From: an uncultured Bacteroidales bacterium
GTDB lineage: Bacteria > Bacteroidota > Bacteroidia > Bacteroidales > Paludibacteraceae
Assembly: GCA_949282265.1 (NCBI GenBank)
Contig: CASDOZ010000003.1
Span: 62,001 to 126,000 of the forward strand
Direction of reading: 5' to 3'
Length of the DNA stretch: 64,000 bases
A program made the translations under genes and the position numbers. Under the pieces are notes generated by a model, which saw nothing but the letters and a program-made list of their open reading frames with translations, was not told the origin of the DNA and made no database searches. Positions 7,285 through 16,752 of the stretch are shown here, in pieces. Within the stretch, counting starts at the first letter, position 1. Each line of letters begins with the position of its first letter.

Positions 7285-8325
7285 ATGACCTCCATTACCA
7301 ACAACATAAAAAAAACGCTTACGCAAATTCTGGAAAAGACAACATACGATCGATTATTTATTCTTACCGATAACAACACAGAACAATATTGTCTACCAAT
7401 ATTGCAAAAAATACCTGCATTTACCAATGCACACACCATTTCTGTACCAGCAGGCGACGAGAACAAGACCATATATACTGCCATCAAAATCTGGGAAGCA
7501 TTTTCCACCCAAGGCGCGACACGTCATTCATTATTAATAAATATAGGAGGTGGCATGATAACCGACTTGGGCGGGTTTACGGCATCGACATTCAAACGCG
7601 GTTTTAATTATATTAATGTATCCACCACTCTATTAGGTGCTGTCGATGCTGCGACTGGTGGTAAAACAGGTGTGAATTTTTTGGGGTTAAAGAATGAAAT
7701 TGGCGTTTTTAAACCCGCGTTACATGTATTGGTTGCAACAGAATTGTTTAATACCCTTGACAGCAAAAATATACGTTCGGGATTTGCCGAAATGCTGAAA
7801 CACGCACTTATATCAACAGATAAGGACTGGGCTGATACCTGCCGTTTCGATTTGGAAAATCTTGACATGGAGATGCTGACCGCCTTGCTGAAACGCAATA
7901 TCGCAATCAAACAACATATCGTAAATGAAGATCCGACCGAAAAAGGTATCAGAAAAGCTCTAAATTTCGGCCACACTATTGGTCATGCCATAGAAAGCCT
8001 TTCTTACCAAACCGGCACACCTCTATTACACGGATATGCAATATTATATGGTTGCGTCACAGAACTATATTTGTCATTTATAAAGCTCGGATTTCCAAAA
8101 GGAATTATCATGCAACTCGTACAAATCATGAAACAATATTATGGTGTCTACAATCTGTCATGCAAACAATACGATAAATTGTACGAGCTTATGATGCACG
8201 ACAAAAAGAACAACGGGCAAGAAATAAATTTCACTTTATTAAAAAACATCGGGGAAATCTACATCAACCAAAACGCCACAAAAGATGAAATATTCGAAGC
8301 ATTAGACTTCATGCGGGAAGGATAA
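7285..8325 (+). CDS. aroB: 3-dehydroquinate synthase
   Basis: This 346-residue cytoplasmic enzyme is full length for AroB, which converts DAHP to 3-dehydroquinate in the shikimate pathway using NAD and a divalent metal. Signatures are NIGGGMITDLGGFTAST (NAD binding, about residues 86-102), STTLLGAVDAATGGKTGVN, the metal-ligand region GFAEMLKHAL, and the metal-binding histidines in NFGHTIGHAIE and LLHGYAI. It lies 48 bp after the exporter genes in the same direction and may be co-transcribed with them. No other aromatic-pathway gene is in the window. Confidence 0.95.
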   Translation: MTSITNNIKKTLTQILEKTTYDRLFILTDNNTEQYCLPILQKIPAFTNAHTISVPAGDENKTIYTAIKIWEAFSTQGATRHSLLINIGGGMITDLGGFTASTFKRGFNYINVSTTLLGAVDAATGGKTGVNFLGLKNEIGVFKPALHVLVATELFNTLDSKNIRSGFAEMLKHALISTDKDWADTCRFDLENLDMEMLTALLKRNIAIKQHIVNEDPTEKGIRKALNFGHTIGHAIESLSYQTGTPLLHGYAILYGCVTELYLSFIKLGFPKGIIMQLVQIMKQYYGVYNLSCKQYDKLYELMMHDKKNNGQEINFTLLKNIGEIYINQNATKDEIFEALDFMREG

Positions 8326-8469
8326 AACAACAAATACGCAAATAAATATCCCAAATACATTCTCTCTATCAAAACTCACCAATAAGACATCAGATTCTGA
8401 TATTTCAAGATATATTTTTGAATATAAATTTGGATTGCAATTAATTGTTCAACAGATTATTATATAATA

Positions 8470-8505
8470 ATGACGTATTTATGTCGTAGTACATGAATAC
8501 GTCAT
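8470..8505. repeat. 10-bp inverted repeat upstream of the PUL 1 regulator
   Basis: ATGACGTATT (8470-8479) and AATACGTCAT (8496-8505) are perfect reverse complements 16 bp apart. T-rich sequence follows (GTGTATTTTTGTG). It may be a weak aroB terminator or an operator for the regulator gene. The rest of the aroB-regulator gap (8326-8649) is AT-rich with no open frame; a near-consensus -7 box CATATTTG lies at 8555-8562. Confidence 0.55.
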
Positions 8506-8649
8506 GTGTATTTTTGTGTAATCAGGTTTTCGTAGAAGAAACAGTTTCTTTCTTCATATTTGCAAGAAATTTTGTTTCCGGAATACAAAATTCACACACG
8601 GGCTATAATTCATCGTGCCGGAACTCAGCCTCGAAACACAAAAAAAAGG

Positions 8650-11571
8650 ATGAAACATAAGATTCACTGTTTGCTGCTATCTTGCATATCATCTATTTTG
8701 GCAAATGCCGCATGGCAAATGCCAGTTACAAATTATTATCCCAAAGAATATGCAGCCGGCACGCAAAACTGGCAACTAAAACAGCAACGAAACGGCTGGA
8801 TTTATGCAGCCAATAATTATGGCCTTTTAGAGTTCGATGGGGAAAGCTGGCAATTATACGGCATATGGAATTCAAGCGTAATACGTTCTGTAGAAATAGA
8901 TTCTGACGGGACTATTTATGTCGGTGGCGCAAACGAATTTGGAAAACTAACAGCAAACTGTTATGGAAGCCTTGACTATCAGCCGCTTTCATTAGACATC
9001 CCGGAAACATACAAAAATTTTGGAGAAGTTTGGAACTTACATCGCCATGAAGATGTACTGTATATTCAGACACGTGACCATATATTCATTCGCCCTGATC
9101 AAGGAGAATTAACTGTTATAACCCCCAAATCTCGTATTTATTGTTCCGCACTAATAGGTAACGGCATATACGTCGCAACTGTTGATGGCATTTATCTACT
9201 CACAGGAAATCATCTGAACGCATTACGCGGATCCGAACAACTATATGGTTATGAAATACGCAGTTTGCAACCTTATGGTGAAAATGGCGTCCTGATTGGC
9301 ACCGATTTTAACGGAATATTCCTGTATGACGGAGAAAAAATAGGCCGTTTCCAAACAGAAGCAGAAAATTTTATCAGAAAAAATCAACTATACACCCTAA
9401 GCGTCGGTAAAAAATACATAGCTTATGGGACCGTACTCAATGGATTGGCTATCACAGATATGCAAGGCAAGAACTGCCGTTATGTAAATACACAAAATGG
9501 TTTACAAAATAATACCATACTAAGTCTATTGTTCGATCATGACGAGAATTTATGGCTCGGACTTGACCAAGGTTTGGACAAAATCGTCATAGAATCCCCT
9601 CTATCATTGCTTTATGGCCAATCATTTTCTTATGGATCTGGATATACAAGTGCCATTTATGAAAACAAAATCTATTTCGGTACAAACCAAGGACTTTATT
9701 ATTGCAATTATCCATTGGACATGTCCCAACAGCACACCGAACTGCAATTGATAGAAGGTAGCGGCGGCCAAGTCTGGAGTTTGGATGAAATCAACGGTAC
9801 TTTGTTTTGTTCACACAACCGCGGATTGTTCATAGTTGACAAAACGCGCTTGCAAAACATTGACAACAGTGAAGGGTTCTGGCAGGTACGCTCCCTACCT
9901 GGAACAGACTATGTAATAGCTGGAAGTTATAACGGCCTATACATTTTGCAAAAACAACAAGGGAAATATTACATTAGCCACAAAATCAAAGGATTCGACA
10001 TTACTTCACGAAATTTTGAAATCGATGCCCAAGGTAAAATATGGATTGTTTCCAACCGTGGCATTGAACGGCTAACATTAAGCGAAGACAAAACGACATG
10101 CGTATCTGAACTCATACACGCACAAGAACAGCAAAACGATTATTTCCATATAGATAAAATAAACGAAGAAATCATATTAAGCAATAACCATTTTTGTGGT
10201 ATAGTAAATGCGAATGGCATCTTAGAAAAACGAGAGGATTTTTTCAATTTATTGGACGGTATAAAAAATTACGCAACCATCCAGAAAGATGAGCACAATA
10301 ATATATGGTACATATCAGGGGATGCACTGAAAGTACGCCAATATGATATGAAAAAACGACAATTTACCGAACAACCAATACAAATCATCGATATGCCGAG
10401 ATTTTTTGTCGGCGGATTCACACACATCAACCAACTCGGCAATAATCAAGCAATTGTCGGTAGCGTATCCGGCTTTGCACTCGCTGACTTGAATTATGCA
10501 AATGCAAAACAAAACACAGAAAAACGTCCAATCCTAATCAGACGTATGTCTGTCACATCTCCAAAAGATTCTATCATTTATGGACAATCATTCCCTACAA
10601 ATCCACCAAAAATATACATCCCATTTAAAAATAATTCCATCCGATTTGCATATAGCAGCTCATTTTGCTTAGATAATACGGAAGAATACTGCGTACGACT
10701 TCTTCCAATTGAAGAAAAATTTAGTTCATGGAGCAAATCAACAACCAAGGAATATACTACTTTACATGAGGGGAATTATACTTTCGAAATACGTATGCGA
10801 ACTACTGGAGATTTAGAAGAAAGCAAGACAAGCCTATCATTCTACATATTGCCGCCTTGGTATCGTTCATGGTGGGCATACCTTTTATGGATTGCATGTA
10901 CAATGTTCCTTGCATACGGCATATACTTGTATTTCAGACATAAAATAAAGATAGGACAATTACAAATGGCCAAATTCAAGGATGAAGAGATGCGCAAACG
11001 TGAACAATATTTCGCAGAAGAAGCACACATTCGAGAGAAAGAAATACTGAAATTACAAAACGAAAAAACAGCCTACGAATTACGCAACAAAAGCCAAGAA
11101 TTATCTAACCTACTACTTAATCATCTAACTAAAAATGAATTGATAACAGATGTCAAGCATGATTTAAAGAAAATTGCCGATGAATTACAAAACAAAGATA
11201 TTGATACTGCACGCAAACGTATCACTTCGTTGCAAAGCAAACTGACACGGAGCATCGAGCAAGGTATTGATTGGAACAAATTTGAAGAAAACTTCGATAT
11301 GGTACATGACAAATTTGTTAAAAAGTTGGTCAAGCAATACCCGCAACTTAGTAAAAATGAACAGAAACTATGTATTTACATCCACATGGGGTTATACACC
11401 AAAGAAATAGCACCACTCATGAACCTTTCCACGCGTGGCGTTGAAATGTTACGTTACCGAATGCGTAAAAAATTAGGCTTAGGACGCGCAGACAGTTTGG
11501 AAATATTTTTCCAGAAGCTAAGTAATACCGATAATGGATACGAAGAAACAAAAACCTCGAAAAAGGATTAA
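8650..11571 (+). CDS. Membrane-tethered propeller / Y_Y_Y / LuxR-type transcriptional regulator
   Basis: The 973-residue product starts at ATG 8650, with an AAAAAAAGG tract just upstream and a signal-like N-terminus (MKHKIHCLLLSCISSILANA); a TTG in frame at 8560 is unlikely. Residues about 30-620 are beta-propeller repeats of the Reg_prop kind (DHDENLWLGLDQGLDKI, DAQGKIWIVSNRGIERL), predicted periplasmic. A Y_Y_Y-like domain follows at about 640-730. One membrane helix lies at about 740-765, then a long coiled coil, then a LuxR-type helix-turn-helix at about 900-960 (LSKNEQKLCIYIHMGLYTKE, LSTRGVEMLRYRMRKK). There is no histidine kinase or receiver domain, unlike hybrid two-component PUL regulators. 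Its place next to PUL 1 suggests that it senses beta-glucan fragments and activates the susC promoter. Confidence 0.87.
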   Translation: MKHKIHCLLLSCISSILANAAWQMPVTNYYPKEYAAGTQNWQLKQQRNGWIYAANNYGLLEFDGESWQLYGIWNSSVIRSVEIDSDGTIYVGGANEFGKLTANCYGSLDYQPLSLDIPETYKNFGEVWNLHRHEDVLYIQTRDHIFIRPDQGELTVITPKSRIYCSALIGNGIYVATVDGIYLLTGNHLNALRGSEQLYGYEIRSLQPYGENGVLIGTDFNGIFLYDGEKIGRFQTEAENFIRKNQLYTLSVGKKYIAYGTVLNGLAITDMQGKNCRYVNTQNGLQNNTILSLLFDHDENLWLGLDQGLDKIVIESPLSLLYGQSFSYGSGYTSAIYENKIYFGTNQGLYYCNYPLDMSQQHTELQLIEGSGGQVWSLDEINGTLFCSHNRGLFIVDKTRLQNIDNSEGFWQVRSLPGTDYVIAGSYNGLYILQKQQGKYYISHKIKGFDITSRNFEIDAQGKIWIVSNRGIERLTLSEDKTTCVSELIHAQEQQNDYFHIDKINEEIILSNNHFCGIVNANGILEKREDFFNLLDGIKNYATIQKDEHNNIWYISGDALKVRQYDMKKRQFTEQPIQIIDMPRFFVGGFTHINQLGNNQAIVGSVSGFALADLNYANAKQNTEKRPILIRRMSVTSPKDSIIYGQSFPTNPPKIYIPFKNNSIRFAYSSSFCLDNTEEYCVRLLPIEEKFSSWSKSTTKEYTTLHEGNYTFEIRMRTTGDLEESKTSLSFYILPPWYRSWWAYLLWIACTMFLAYGIYLYFRHKIKIGQLQMAKFKDEEMRKREQYFAEEAHIREKEILKLQNEKTAYELRNKSQELSNLLLNHLTKNELITDVKHDLKKIADELQNKDIDTARKRITSLQSKLTRSIEQGIDWNKFEENFDMVHDKFVKKLVKQYPQLSKNEQKLCIYIHMGLYTKEIAPLMNLSTRGVEMLRYRMRKKLGLGRADSLEIFFQKLSNTDNGYEETKTSKKD

Positions 11572-11590
11572 CTTTTTCGAGGTTTTTTAT
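11551..11590 (+). terminator. Rho-independent terminator after the PUL 1 regulator
   Basis: A 14-bp stem, AAACCTCGAAAAAG with CTTTTTCGAGGTTT, is followed by TTTATT. The 5' arm overlaps the last codons and the stop of the regulator gene. Confidence 0.85.
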
Positions 11591-11709
11591 TACGTCAAAT
11601 ACACTACATTCATCTATCTGTACTTGAAAAATATCTCCATAAAAAACGTACTAAAATAAAAAAGTAAATATATAATAAATAGCATTTTATACATAAAAAG
11701 AAGAGTTTT

Positions 11710-11777
11710 TTGCGTATTCATTTTTTGATAAATGTGAATTTATGTGTATCCAAAAAATTTGATAACCCTATACGCAA
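11710..11777. promoter_or_regulatory. Candidate operator: split inverted repeat at the PUL 1 promoter
   Basis: TTGCGTAT (11710-11717) and ATACGCAA (11770-11777) are perfect reverse complements flanking the -33 box. TTTGATAA occurs twice between them (11724-11731 and 11758-11765), 34 bp apart. These are plausible binding sites for the adjacent regulator. The assignment is inference from position. Confidence 0.4.
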
Positions 11778-11790
11778 GACTCTATATTTG
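11758..11790 (+). promoter_or_regulatory. PUL 1 (susC) promoter
   Basis: TTTG at 11758-11761, a 21-bp spacer and TATATTTG at 11783-11790 match both boxes of the Bacteroidota promoter. The transcript would begin about 75 nt before susC. Confidence 0.75.
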
Positions 11791-11870
11791 CGACGTGCTT
11801 TTCGTATCAGGAAACCACATGATTTTATCATTCAATTAACCGTACTTAACCGTACATAAAACAAGGATCC

Positions 11871-14800
11871 ATGAAAAAGATTTTCTTATTTCTTTTTTGT
11901 TTACAAGCTCCATTGCTATTTGCACAAACATGGAAGATAACAGGCAACATAAGTGCCTCCGATGATCCATTCCCTGTAACAGGTGCAAATATTACCCTTA
12001 AAGGCACCACTATCGGTACAATTTCTGATTTGGATGGAAATTTTTCCATTTCAGCATCAAAAGGCGACATCCTCGTCTTTTCTTTCATCGGCTATAAAAC
12101 CCAGGAAAAAGAAGTAATTTCTGATGCTCCTCTAAAAATTATTCTTGAGCCAGATAATCTGATGCTAGACGAAGTGGTTGCCATTGGTTACGGAACCATG
12201 AAGAAAAGTGACTTGACCGGTGCAGTAACATCCGTAAAAGCAGATCAACTGCAAAAAACACCAGCTGCTGGCCTTGACCAGGCATTGCAAGGACGTGCAG
12301 CCGGTGTAACTGTCAATTCCAACAGTGGACAACCTGGTGCCGCAGCCACTATCCGTATTCGTGGTATCGGTTCAGCTATTGGCGGTAATGACCCGTTGTA
12401 TGTAGTTGATGGCGTTATCACCACAGACATTAGTTTTTTAAGTCCCAATGACATCAAATCTACCGAAATTCTGAAAGATGCATCCGCAACAGCCATTTAC
12501 GGCTCACGCGGCGCGAACGGTGTGATTCTGGTTACCACGAAATCTGGCTCACAAGGCAAAGCCAATATCTCTTTCGATGCCTATTGGGGTTTGCAAAACC
12601 GCTGGAAAAAATTAGACTTGATGAACAGCAAAGACATGGTAATGACCAAGCTCAGCATTGATGCCATGAAGAACGGTGCGGAGCAAATGGCCTATTACCT
12701 CAACAATGGTTTTAATGAATGGATGCAACTCTACAACATTGGCAGTTCTGAATATTATCCGGTTGCACAAACAGCCAAATATCCGAACGGGCTTGATTAT
12801 TCCGGCATTGAAACAGACTGGCAGGATGTCGTTTTCAATCCGAATGCCTTCATGCAAAACTACAACATTTCGATTGATGGAGGCAACGACAAAGGACATT
12901 ATGCATTCAGTTCAAGTTATTACACCCAAGACGGTACAATTATCGGTTCGGACTACGAGCGTCTGACCCTGCGTTTTAACAGCGACTACCAGGTACGCGA
13001 CTGGTTGAAAGTAGGCGAACATCTTTCTTTCATGACATCGCAAGGACGCAATGCCATGAACAACAGTTCCAGCCCTGGTGCATCTATTATTTCAGCAGCA
13101 TTGGCCATGGCTCCATGGGATCCTGCATATTATCCAGAAGGAAGCGTTACACGCCAAGGAAATGACCTTAGCGGCCAGATTTCTGCATCATCCAATTTTA
13201 AAAACGTTACGAACCCGCTGTCCATGGTAGAACACATACACCCGCAAAACAACACCGAACGCTGGGTCGGCGACATGTTCGTGGAAATCAATCCAATTAA
13301 AGACCTGACTTTGCGCTCTTCGTTAAGCATGGACTATTCTGTTATACGCGACCGAAGCTACAAGGACAAATACGAATACTCGTCCTATGACAAATCGGAA
13401 AAGAACTTTATTTCCAGCAGCATGACCCGCTATTCCACCTTATTGGAAGAAACGACACTGACTTATGCCAAAGACATTGACCGCCATTCATTCTCCATAA
13501 TGGCCGGCCAAACCGCCGAAGAATACAATTATTATGGCATCAGCGGCTCCGGTGCGAGCATTCTGAATCCGATAGAAACAAACTGGTATTTGAGTAATGC
13601 AACCGAAGACCAGACCTACGCAAGCGACACGAAAGGCCGTATCCGCCGCCTATCGTTGCTGGGACGTGCCTATTATTCGTTCGACAACCGCTACATGATA
13701 ACACTTAACTTCCGTGCCGATGCTTCAAGCAAATTTCCAGAAAACTTGTGGGGCTATTTCCCATCCACAGCACTTGCATGGCGCATTAGCGAAGAACCAT
13801 GGATGAAAGATTTCCGGGATTTGGACCAACTGAAATTACGTTTAGGCTGGGGACGTGTAGGTAACGATGGTGTACCAGAGAATGCATTCTTACTCTCTAT
13901 GGGCAGTTCATCCGACGTATTTTACGGTTATCCGTTCGGTGTAAACCAAGCTTTGCAAACCGGTGCAGCCGTATTAACACAAATAAATTCAAACGGCAAA
14001 TGGGAAACCAACGAACAATGGAATGCCGGTCTTGACTTCGGATTTTGGAGCGGCCGCCTGTCCGGAAGCATAGATTACTTCTTACGTGATACAAAAGATG
14101 CTTTACTTTATGTACAGGCACCTGCCAACGTCGGCAACTGGGGAAGCCCAATCAAAAACGTCGGCGTCATCCGCAACGAAGGTGTAGAAATTACGTTTGA
14201 CCATCAAAACAATATTGGCAAAGTGCAGTATTCCATAGGTGGCAACGTGTCGTTTATCAAAAACGAACTTATAGAGCTGAACGGCGGCTCACCCATTTAT
14301 AATGATGGTGAGCCGATAAAAACAGACTTGGGTATGCCTCTGAATAGTTTTTGGGGATATGAATACGAAGGCATCTATCAATCTGATGAGAAGGCGCTCG
14401 AACATTTGTGGTCATACAGTGCGGCAGAAATCGGCGTGCACGCCGGTGATGCCAAATACAAAGATCAAAACGGTGACGGAAAAATCGACGACCAAGACAA
14501 TGTCTATTTAGGCAGTCCGTTCCCATGGCTGACATACGGCTTGAACTTAGGTGCCGAGTTTTACGGTTTCGATATCCAAGTATTTTTCCAAGGCGTCTAT
14601 GGTAACAAAATTTACAATGCATTGCGCCTACGCACCGAAGGAGCCGGTGATGAATGTACGCTCAGCACATCCATGAGTGATGTATGGATTGGATATTCCG
14701 ACCTTGTACGTGCCGCCTTTGAGAAAAACGGCATCAACTGGATGGAATTGGAAAACCGCGACGGAAGCATTCCCAATCCGTTAGGTTCACCGACCAATAC

Positions 14801-15053
14801 GGAAAACAGCTCGCGTTTCATTGAAGACGGTGCTTATTTCCGGTTGAAGAACCTGCAAATCGGCTACACCATTCCGTCCAAACTCACGGAAAAAGCACAT
14901 ATCAACCGTTGCCGGTTGTACGTAAGCGGCAGCAACCTGTTCACCCTGACCAAATATACCGGATATGACCCGGAAGTAGGAACAGCAGGCGTGGACTATG
15001 GCAACTATCCGCAGAGCAGAACCATAACATTCGGCATCAATCTGAATTTTTAA
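11871..15053 (+). CDS. SusC-family TonB-dependent oligosaccharide transporter (PUL 1)
   Basis: This 1060-residue protein has a signal peptide (MKKIFLFLFCLQAPLLFAQ), an N-terminal carboxypeptidase-D-regulatory-like domain (GANITLKGTTIGTISDLDGN, residues about 20-105), the SusC box LDEVVAIGYGTMKKSDLTGA, a plug domain (GIGSAIGGNDPLYVVDGV, DASATAIYGSRGANGVILV) and a 22-strand-type barrel ending in ITFGINLNF. It forms the outer-membrane pore that imports glucan oligosaccharides with its SusD partner, powered by TonB. susD follows 26 bp downstream. The glycan is inferred from the GH16, GH81 and GH128 neighbours. Confidence 0.95.
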   Translation: MKKIFLFLFCLQAPLLFAQTWKITGNISASDDPFPVTGANITLKGTTIGTISDLDGNFSISASKGDILVFSFIGYKTQEKEVISDAPLKIILEPDNLMLDEVVAIGYGTMKKSDLTGAVTSVKADQLQKTPAAGLDQALQGRAAGVTVNSNSGQPGAAATIRIRGIGSAIGGNDPLYVVDGVITTDISFLSPNDIKSTEILKDASATAIYGSRGANGVILVTTKSGSQGKANISFDAYWGLQNRWKKLDLMNSKDMVMTKLSIDAMKNGAEQMAYYLNNGFNEWMQLYNIGSSEYYPVAQTAKYPNGLDYSGIETDWQDVVFNPNAFMQNYNISIDGGNDKGHYAFSSSYYTQDGTIIGSDYERLTLRFNSDYQVRDWLKVGEHLSFMTSQGRNAMNNSSSPGASIISAALAMAPWDPAYYPEGSVTRQGNDLSGQISASSNFKNVTNPLSMVEHIHPQNNTERWVGDMFVEINPIKDLTLRSSLSMDYSVIRDRSYKDKYEYSSYDKSEKNFISSSMTRYSTLLEETTLTYAKDIDRHSFSIMAGQTAEEYNYYGISGSGASILNPIETNWYLSNATEDQTYASDTKGRIRRLSLLGRAYYSFDNRYMITLNFRADASSKFPENLWGYFPSTALAWRISEEPWMKDFRDLDQLKLRLGWGRVGNDGVPENAFLLSMGSSSDVFYGYPFGVNQALQTGAAVLTQINSNGKWETNEQWNAGLDFGFWSGRLSGSIDYFLRDTKDALLYVQAPANVGNWGSPIKNVGVIRNEGVEITFDHQNNIGKVQYSIGGNVSFIKNELIELNGGSPIYNDGEPIKTDLGMPLNSFWGYEYEGIYQSDEKALEHLWSYSAAEIGVHAGDAKYKDQNGDGKIDDQDNVYLGSPFPWLTYGLNLGAEFYGFDIQVFFQGVYGNKIYNALRLRTEGAGDECTLSTSMSDVWIGYSDLVRAAFEKNGINWMELENRDGSIPNPLGSPTNTENSSRFIEDGAYFRLKNLQIGYTIPSKLTEKAHINRCRLYVSGSNLFTLTKYTGYDPEVGTAGVDYGNYPQSRTITFGINLNF

Positions 15054-15079
15054 GTTTTAACTCATAAAATTCCATACCC

Positions 15080-16690
15080 ATGAAAAAGAATTTCATAAGC
15101 CTAGTTATAATACTTGCGAGCACATTGACCGCCTGCGATGACTGGTTGACCGCACCGCAGCCCGGCGTCACCATGACAGAAGACTTTTATAGCAGCGGAG
15201 ATGCCGCCATACAGAATATCACCGCTTGTTATGTTCCCCTTCAATGGGAATACAGCAATACATACTGTTGTGAATGGTTTATCGGCGACGTAGTCAGCGA
15301 CGATGCCCTGAAAGGCGGGCAAAGCACCAACGACATGTCCGATGTGTATGACATGGAAAACTGGAAAACGGCAACCAACAACACATTGCTACATGATTTT
15401 TACAAAGCGCAATACCAAGGAATAGCGCGCTGCAACATGGCATTGGAAAATATCCCGAACATGGATTTGGATTCCGTCATGACACAGAGTGTCAAGAACC
15501 GGCTGATAGGTGAAGCCAAGTTCCTGCGCGCATACTACTATTTCCGTTTGGTACGTGTGTTCGGCGGCGTTCCAAAAGTAGATCACGTTATCAATTCCGA
15601 TGCCGAATGGCAACAAGCCCGTGCTTCAGTGGCAGAAATTTACGATTTCATCCTCTCGGATTTGGAAGATGCACAAAAATATCTTTGGAAAAAGAGTGAA
15701 TATGCAGACGAAGACATGGGACGTGCCACCAAAGGTGCGGCACAAGCCATGCTCATGAAAGCGAACCTGTATTTTGCCGGTGACGGAAACACCAAATACA
15801 GGAACGGCGCAGATGCTGCCCAATACTATCAAGCAGCCAAAGCATGGGGCGATTCCATCATTGCATCGGGCGAATATTCGCTGTGTCCGAATTATGCCGA
15901 CAACTTCACACTTGCCGGCGAAAACGGCCCTGAATCCGTGTTTGAAATACAATATGTAGAAGACCCGACCAGTGACTATGGCGAAGGATTCGGATTTACA
16001 CGTGGCACGTTCACCGTTATACTGACACGTTCGCGTTCCTCCATGCTGGGCGGAGGCTGGGGATTCAACAAACCGACACAGAACTTGTACGACGAATATG
16101 AAACCGGCGACACACGCCGTGATGTTACCATCCTCAACCCGAATGATACGCTGATAGAAAATCCAGCTCAGGAAATATATTTGGGAAGCCGCTATATCAG
16201 CAGGAAATATGCCTTATACAATGATGATTTAAGCTATTACACACTCGCACACGCCACCCGCGGACCCATAAACAACAAACAGATCCGTTATGCTGATGTA
16301 TTGTTGATGTACGCGGAAGCCTGCGAGGCCTTAGGTAACGAATCAGAAGCCAAAGACAAACTAAATGAAGTACGCCAACGCCAAAGTGTCAATTTGCCGG
16401 CATATCCCGGATATACATTGAAAATCAACGGACAGGAAATCAGCAATCCAACTTTACGGCAGGCAATCCGGCACGAACGCCGCATGGAGCTGGCCATGGA
16501 AGGCCACCGCTGGTTCGACTTGTGCCGCTGGGGCGTAGCGGAAGAAACCATGAATGCCTACAAAGCCACCGAAAGCCAGGAAGCACAAGACCAAATGGCA
16601 ACCTTTATTGCAGGCAAACACGAGTTGTTCCCAATTCCTGACGAAGAAATCGAACTGAATCCATTACTGGAACAGAATCCCGGATATTAA
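15080..16690 (+). CDS. SusD-family glycan-binding lipoprotein (PUL 1)
   Basis: The 536-residue SusD-like protein has a lipobox with C19 followed by two aspartates (CDDWLTAPQPG), the acidic signal used for surface export in Bacteroidota. It has the TPR-like helices and RagB/SusD C-terminal region (NNKQIRYADVLLMYAEACEA, LRQAIRHERRMELAMEGHRW, DLCRWG, LFPIPDEEIELNPLLEQNPG). It would form the lid of the SusC pore and hand over bound beta-glucan. It lies between susC and the surface glycan-binding protein gene. Confidence 0.95.
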   Translation: MKKNFISLVIILASTLTACDDWLTAPQPGVTMTEDFYSSGDAAIQNITACYVPLQWEYSNTYCCEWFIGDVVSDDALKGGQSTNDMSDVYDMENWKTATNNTLLHDFYKAQYQGIARCNMALENIPNMDLDSVMTQSVKNRLIGEAKFLRAYYYFRLVRVFGGVPKVDHVINSDAEWQQARASVAEIYDFILSDLEDAQKYLWKKSEYADEDMGRATKGAAQAMLMKANLYFAGDGNTKYRNGADAAQYYQAAKAWGDSIIASGEYSLCPNYADNFTLAGENGPESVFEIQYVEDPTSDYGEGFGFTRGTFTVILTRSRSSMLGGGWGFNKPTQNLYDEYETGDTRRDVTILNPNDTLIENPAQEIYLGSRYISRKYALYNDDLSYYTLAHATRGPINNKQIRYADVLLMYAEACEALGNESEAKDKLNEVRQRQSVNLPAYPGYTLKINGQEISNPTLRQAIRHERRMELAMEGHRWFDLCRWGVAEETMNAYKATESQEAQDQMATFIAGKHELFPIPDEEIELNPLLEQNPGY

Positions 16691-16752
16691 TTGAAACAAC
16701 TAATAATTAACGGTCTTTGACCAATTTATAAACAATTCAAATTTAAGTAATT

